Positions 60,864-64,000 of a stretch of DNA of 64,000 bases are shown here, piece after piece. The DNA comes from JAOUEA01 sp040882605 (GTDB lineage: Bacteria; Actinomycetota; UBA4738; HRBIN12), in the NCBI GenBank assembly GCA_040882605.1, contig JBBEAY010000047.1, forward strand, positions 42,432-106,431, given 5' to 3'. How positions within the stretch are numbered: the first letter of the stretch is position 1; the number at the start of each line of letters is the position of its first letter. A program made the position numbers and the translations under genes. Under the pieces are notes generated by a model. It was given only the letters and a program-made list of their open reading frames with translations, was not told the origin of the DNA and made no database searches.

Positions 60864-61976
60864 TCATGCCACCTCGTGAGCCGGACCCGCCCGGTAGCGG
60901 GCGCCTCCCGGACGATGCCACACCAGCTCGCCGTCGTCGGTGCGTTCGATCGACCACCTGTACTCGTGCACGAGCTTGTGATGGAACGAGCAGATCAGGG
61001 TCAGGTTGTCGAGATCGGTGGCACCGCCTCGTGACCACCATTCGATGTGATGGGCCTGCGTGAAGCGCCGGGCGTCACAGCCGGGGAACCGGCACCCGCC
61101 GTCGCGGTGGCGGAGCTGGCGCATCATCCAGGCGGTCGGCTCGCGGGACATGCGCCCGACGCCGGCGACCGACCCGTCGGGCTGCTCCACCACCATCTGG
61201 ACCCGCGCGTTGCACAGCAATCGCTGCACCGTGGGTCCGGCGATCACCGGACCGCCCTCGATGACGGCGTTGGTGTCGGCGTCGTAGAGCACGTCGAGGT
61301 CCGCGTGCACGACCACGGTCGCCCGGTCTTGGTCCTCGTCGCCCGCGAGGCGCGCCGAGCACAGAGCGAACAACGCGTCGGCCCTGCGAGCACCGGCATG
61401 GGCGGCGGACTCCTCTCCCGGCGTCACCGGGATCTGTTCGCCGAGCCGCTCCAGGGCACGGGCCACGACGGCACCCTGCGCCGAGGGCAGCTCCGCGTCG
61501 AGCAGGAATCGTCGCCCGTCGTCTGCGTATTGCCACTTCAACCAGCGGGTGCGCTCGTCGTGCTCGGCCTGTTCCACCCGATCGTGTGAGCGGAGATCGC
61601 CGGCCCGTCGGATCGCGCCGGACGGGACCGTCTGCGCCCACCGGACGAGCGCGTCCTCGTCGTCGAACTCGGCGAACCTCGCGAGCTCGACGACCTTGTC
61701 GATGCCGAGCTCACCACGCCCCAGCGCATCGGCGGTGGCGGGCAGCCACGCGAACGCGCGGCCTGCGTGCAGCCAGCGCTCGGCCTTCCAACGGGAGACA
61801 TCAAGCTGCATCGCCGTCCACTGCGTCATGTCGTTCGCGCCGTCGTCGATCCAGGCTTCACATGTCTCGAGCAGTGCGAGCGTCTCGAGCAGTTCGCGCT
61901 GCCGAGCGGCGATCTCGCGATCGAGGGAGTGAACACGCTCGATAAGAGCCTCGGTGTCGTGTTCGTGCAGTGCCAC
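60864..61976 (-). CDS. DUF222/HNH endonuclease (13E12 type), SOS-type promoter
   Basis: A protein of 370 residues from the chosen GTG at 61976. The DUF222 domain fills the first two thirds. The HNH nuclease at the end has CRFPGCDARRFTQAHHIEWW, then GGATDLDNLTLICSFHHKLVHE, with the zinc and catalytic His/Asn residues present. These genes are frequent in actinobacteria and are often found as repeated or mobile copies. The reading frame could extend to 62078, but that would put a promoter with a LexA box inside the coding region, so I place the start downstream of it, with GGGAATC upstream of the GTG. Regulation by LexA is likely from that box. Role unknown; DNA cleavage or nicking is inferred from the HNH. 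Confidence 0.88.
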   Translation of the reverse strand: MALHEHDTEALIERVHSLDREIAARQRELLETLALLETCEAWIDDGANDMTQWTAMQLDVSRWKAERWLHAGRAFAWLPATADALGRGELGIDKVVELARFAEFDDEDALVRWAQTVPSGAIRRAGDLRSHDRVEQAEHDERTRWLKWQYADDGRRFLLDAELPSAQGAVVARALERLGEQIPVTPGEESAAHAGARRADALFALCSARLAGDEDQDRATVVVHADLDVLYDADTNAVIEGGPVIAGPTVQRLLCNARVQMVVEQPDGSVAGVGRMSREPTAWMMRQLRHRDGGCRFPGCDARRFTQAHHIEWWSRGGATDLDNLTLICSFHHKLVHEYRWSIERTDDGELVWHRPGGARYRAGPAHEVA

Positions 61977-62018
61977 AGCTGATTCCCGTTCCGGGGGAGG
62001 ACGGGTGTCTGAGCCGCC

Positions 62019-62048
62019 ATCATAATCGAACACGTGTTCGGATGTCAA
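62019..62048 (-). promoter_or_regulatory. Consensus promoter with LexA/SOS box inside the spacer
   Basis: On the minus strand TTGACA (62043-62048) and TATGAT (62019-62024) are 18 bases apart. The spacer contains the perfect palindrome CGAACACGTGTTCG (62027-62040), which matches the Gram-positive SOS box CGAACRNRYGTTCG at every position. Transcription would begin near 62012, some 35 bases before the GTG of the HNH gene at 61976. A bound LexA would block polymerase. Confidence 0.85.
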
Positions 62049-62111
62049 GAGGAACTTCTCAGGCAGTGCACCTTTCAACGGAATAGCGACCCATGCCCGG
62101 GCACCTGAGGG

Positions 62112-64000
62112 TCATGCGACGCCGGCTTCCCTCAATTGCTTCAGCTCTCGTTTGAGGTCGTGCACCTCATCACGCAGCCTCGCCGCGTACTCGAAGCGCA
62201 GGTCCTTGGCGGCCTGGTGCATCTCTTCCTCGAGGCCCTGCACGAGACGCCCAAGCTCTTCCGTCGGCATCTCGGGGCGGGCCGCTCGCTGACGTCGTGG
62301 CTTGGTCGGGGCCGTCGCCTTCGGATCGCCTTGGCCTCGCAGGGTGAGCAGGATGTCGGTGACCTTGCGCTGGATGGTCGTCGGGTCGATGCCGTGCTCG
62401 GTGTTGTGACGCATCTGGATCTGGCGCCGCCGCTGGGTCTCGCTGATCGCTGCCTTCATCGAATCGGTGATCTGATCGGCGTACATGAGCACGGTGCCGT
62501 CGACGTTGCGGGCCGCGCGACCGATCGTCTGCACGAGCGAGGTCTGCGATCGCAGGAAGCCTTCCTTGTCGGCGTCGAGGATCGCGACGAGCGAGACTTC
62601 CGGAAGGTCGAGACCCTCACGGAGAAGGTTGATGCCGACGAGCACGTCGAACTCACCCAGCCGCAGGTCGCGCACGATCTCGATGCGCTGCAGGGTGTCG
62701 ACCTCGGAGTGCAGGTACCGGACCCGTATGCCCATCTCGACCAGATAGTCGGTGAGGTCCTCGGCCATCTTCTTCGTGAGCGTGGTGACGAGCACCCGCT
62801 GATCGGCTTCGGCGCGCTTGCGGATCTCCTCGATCAGGTCGTCGACCTGGCCCTTCGTCGGCCTGATCTGCACCTCAGGGTCGATCAGTCCGGTCGGACG
62901 CACGATCTGCTCGACGACCTTCGATGATCTGCGCAGCTCATACGCGCTCGGCGTCGCCGACATGTACACCGTCTGGTGCACTCGCTCGGTGAACTCCTCG
63001 AACTTCAGCGGGCGATTGTCGATCGCGCTCGGCAGCCTGAACCCGTGCTCGACGAGCGTCGACTTGCGTGAGAGGTCGCCCTCGTACATGCCGCCGAGCT
63101 GGGGCACCGTCACGTGCGACTCGTCGATCACGACGAGGTAGTCGTCGGGGAAGTAGTCGAGCAGCGTGTACGGCGCGGTGCCGGCGCTACGTCCGTCGAT
63201 GTGACGCGAATAGTTCTCGATGCCGCTGCAGAACCCGACCTCACGCATCATCTCGAGGTCGTAGGCAGTGCGCATGCGCAGGCGCTCGGCCTCGAGCAGC
63301 TTGCTCTGCCCCTCGAGCTCGGCCAGGCGCTGGTGCAGCTCTTCCTCGATGGTGCCGATCGCACGCTTCATGCGATCATCGCTCGCCACGTAGTGCGACG
63401 CTGGGAAGATCGTGAGGTCGACGATCTGATCGTCGACGAGCTCGCCCGTGACCGGGTCGAACTTGGAGATCTTCTCGATCGTGTCGCCCCACCACTCGAT
63501 GCGGTAGCCGGTCTGGTCGTAGGGCGGGAACACCTCGAGCGTGTCACCTTGCACGCGAAACGTGCCGCGAGCACGGCTCATGTTGTTACGCGAGTACTGG
63601 ATGTCGACGAGGCGCTGCATCGCGAACTCGAGCGGGATCTCGGTGCCCTTGTACGGCCTGAGGATCTGCCCCTCGTACTCCTCGGGCGAGCCGAGGCCGT
63701 AGATGCACGAGACGCTCGCCACGATCAGCACGTCGCGACGCCCGAGCAGTGCTGCGGTCGCCGAGTGACGCAACCGCTCGATCTCGTCGTTGACCGAACT
63801 GTCCTTCTCGATGTAGGTGTCGGTCGACGGGATGTACGCCTCGGGCTGGTAGTAGTCGTAGTAGCTCACGAAGTACTCAACGGCGTTGTCGGGGAACACC
63901 TCGCGGAACTCATTCGCGAGCTGGGCGGCCAGCGACTTGTTGGGCGCGATCACCAGGGTCGGGCGCTGCACCTGCTCGACCACGTGGGCGATCGTGAAGG
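62112..64000 (-). CDS. uvrB: Excinuclease ABC subunit B, 5' end outside the window
   Basis: Helicase-like damage-verification subunit. The window contains about 630 residues; the frame is open to the last base, with FTIAHVVEQVQRPTLVIAPN at its start, so only the first tens of residues, including Walker A, are missing. Visible are the beta-hairpin region SYYDYYQPEAYIP, the DEAD-type motif VVIDESHVTVPQ, SATPSAYE, GINLLREGLDLPEVSLV and QTIGRAARNVDGTV. The C-terminal UVR domain for UvrC binding reads AAKDLRFEYAARLRDEVH. All key parts of the retained region are intact. Confidence 0.96.
   Translation of the reverse strand, partial: FTIAHVVEQVQRPTLVIAPNKSLAAQLANEFREVFPDNAVEYFVSYYDYYQPEAYIPSTDTYIEKDSSVNDEIERLRHSATAALLGRRDVLIVASVSCIYGLGSPEEYEGQILRPYKGTEIPLEFAMQRLVDIQYSRNNMSRARGTFRVQGDTLEVFPPYDQTGYRIEWWGDTIEKISKFDPVTGELVDDQIVDLTIFPASHYVASDDRMKRAIGTIEEELHQRLAELEGQSKLLEAERLRMRTAYDLEMMREVGFCSGIENYSRHIDGRSAGTAPYTLLDYFPDDYLVVIDESHVTVPQLGGMYEGDLSRKSTLVEHGFRLPSAIDNRPLKFEEFTERVHQTVYMSATPSAYELRRSSKVVEQIVRPTGLIDPEVQIRPTKGQVDDLIEEIRKRAEADQRVLVTTLTKKMAEDLTDYLVEMGIRVRYLHSEVDTLQRIEIVRDLRLGEFDVLVGINLLREGLDLPEVSLVAILDADKEGFLRSQTSLVQTIGRAARNVDGTVLMYADQITDSMKAAISETQRRRQIQMRHNTEHGIDPTTIQRKVTDILLTLRGQGDPKATAPTKPRRQRAARPEMPTEELGRLVQGLEEEMHQAAKDLRFEYAARLRDEVHDLKRELKQLREAGVA

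Overview
The window is GC-rich, densely coded DNA from a member of the phylum Actinomycetota. The evidence is a complete Pup-proteasome locus (arc, dop, pup, prcB, prcA, pafA, pafB, pafC), the actinobacterial neighbours tatA/tatC, helY and trmI, a DUF222/HNH (13E12-type) gene, many GTG starts and short 4-bp start/stop overlaps. I cannot place it to genus. The Pup ending in GGE and the missing yvcK/whiA pair suggest a lineage away from the classical Mycobacterium/Streptomyces models.

Layout. 1-4 kb: 3' part of an FtsH-type AAA protease, cysS, and a convergent M24 peptidase. 4-24 kb: the protein-quality-control island. Read on the minus strand it runs htrA, trmI, arc, dop, pup, prcB, prcA, pafA, then (after two plus-strand genes) pafB, pafC, a zinc-ribbon protein, a small membrane protein, tatA, tatC, a membrane-anchored unknown, a lipid-kinase-like gene, an alpha/beta hydrolase, helY and a second, catalytically eroded lipid-kinase-like gene. 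24-30 kb: a catabolic block with a Rieske oxygenase, two tandem DmdA/GcvT-like demethylases, a small secreted protein and an amidohydrolase. 30-35.7 kb: an ABC-F ATPase with a structured leader, then secreted or membrane proteins (beta-propeller, DUF456, LamG, metallophosphoesterase). 35.8-42.3 kb: tRNA-Leu(GAG), secG and a five-gene peptide-type ABC importer. 42.4-54.3 kb: glycolysis and repair genes: apgM, tpiA, pgk, gap, rapZ, uvrC, a cupredoxin-tailed lipoprotein and uvrA. 54.3-64 kb: an S9 peptidase, a small acidic protein, a class-V aminotransferase, an amidohydrolase, a BetA-like GMC oxidoreductase, an HNH gene behind a LexA-box promoter, and uvrB (5' end outside the window).

How the genes work together. 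Pup is ligated to targets by PafA and removed by Dop. ARC feeds pupylated proteins into the PrcA/PrcB chamber. PafB/PafC are the WYL-domain DNA-damage regulators of this locus in other actinobacteria. Together with uvrA, uvrB, uvrC and a LexA-type box, the window carries signs of two damage-response circuits. The Rieske oxygenase and the paired DmdA-like proteins look like a demethylation module for a methylated osmolyte-type compound. Two of the three genes share a palindrome of the form TGAAY-N4-GTTCA at similar upstream distances, and a choline-dehydrogenase-like gene lies 31 kb away.

No CRISPR array, prophage or insertion sequence was seen. No stretch longer than 300 bases lacks a gene. 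The largest gaps (about 120-235 bases) hold the tandem repeat, palindromes, hairpins and promoter described below.
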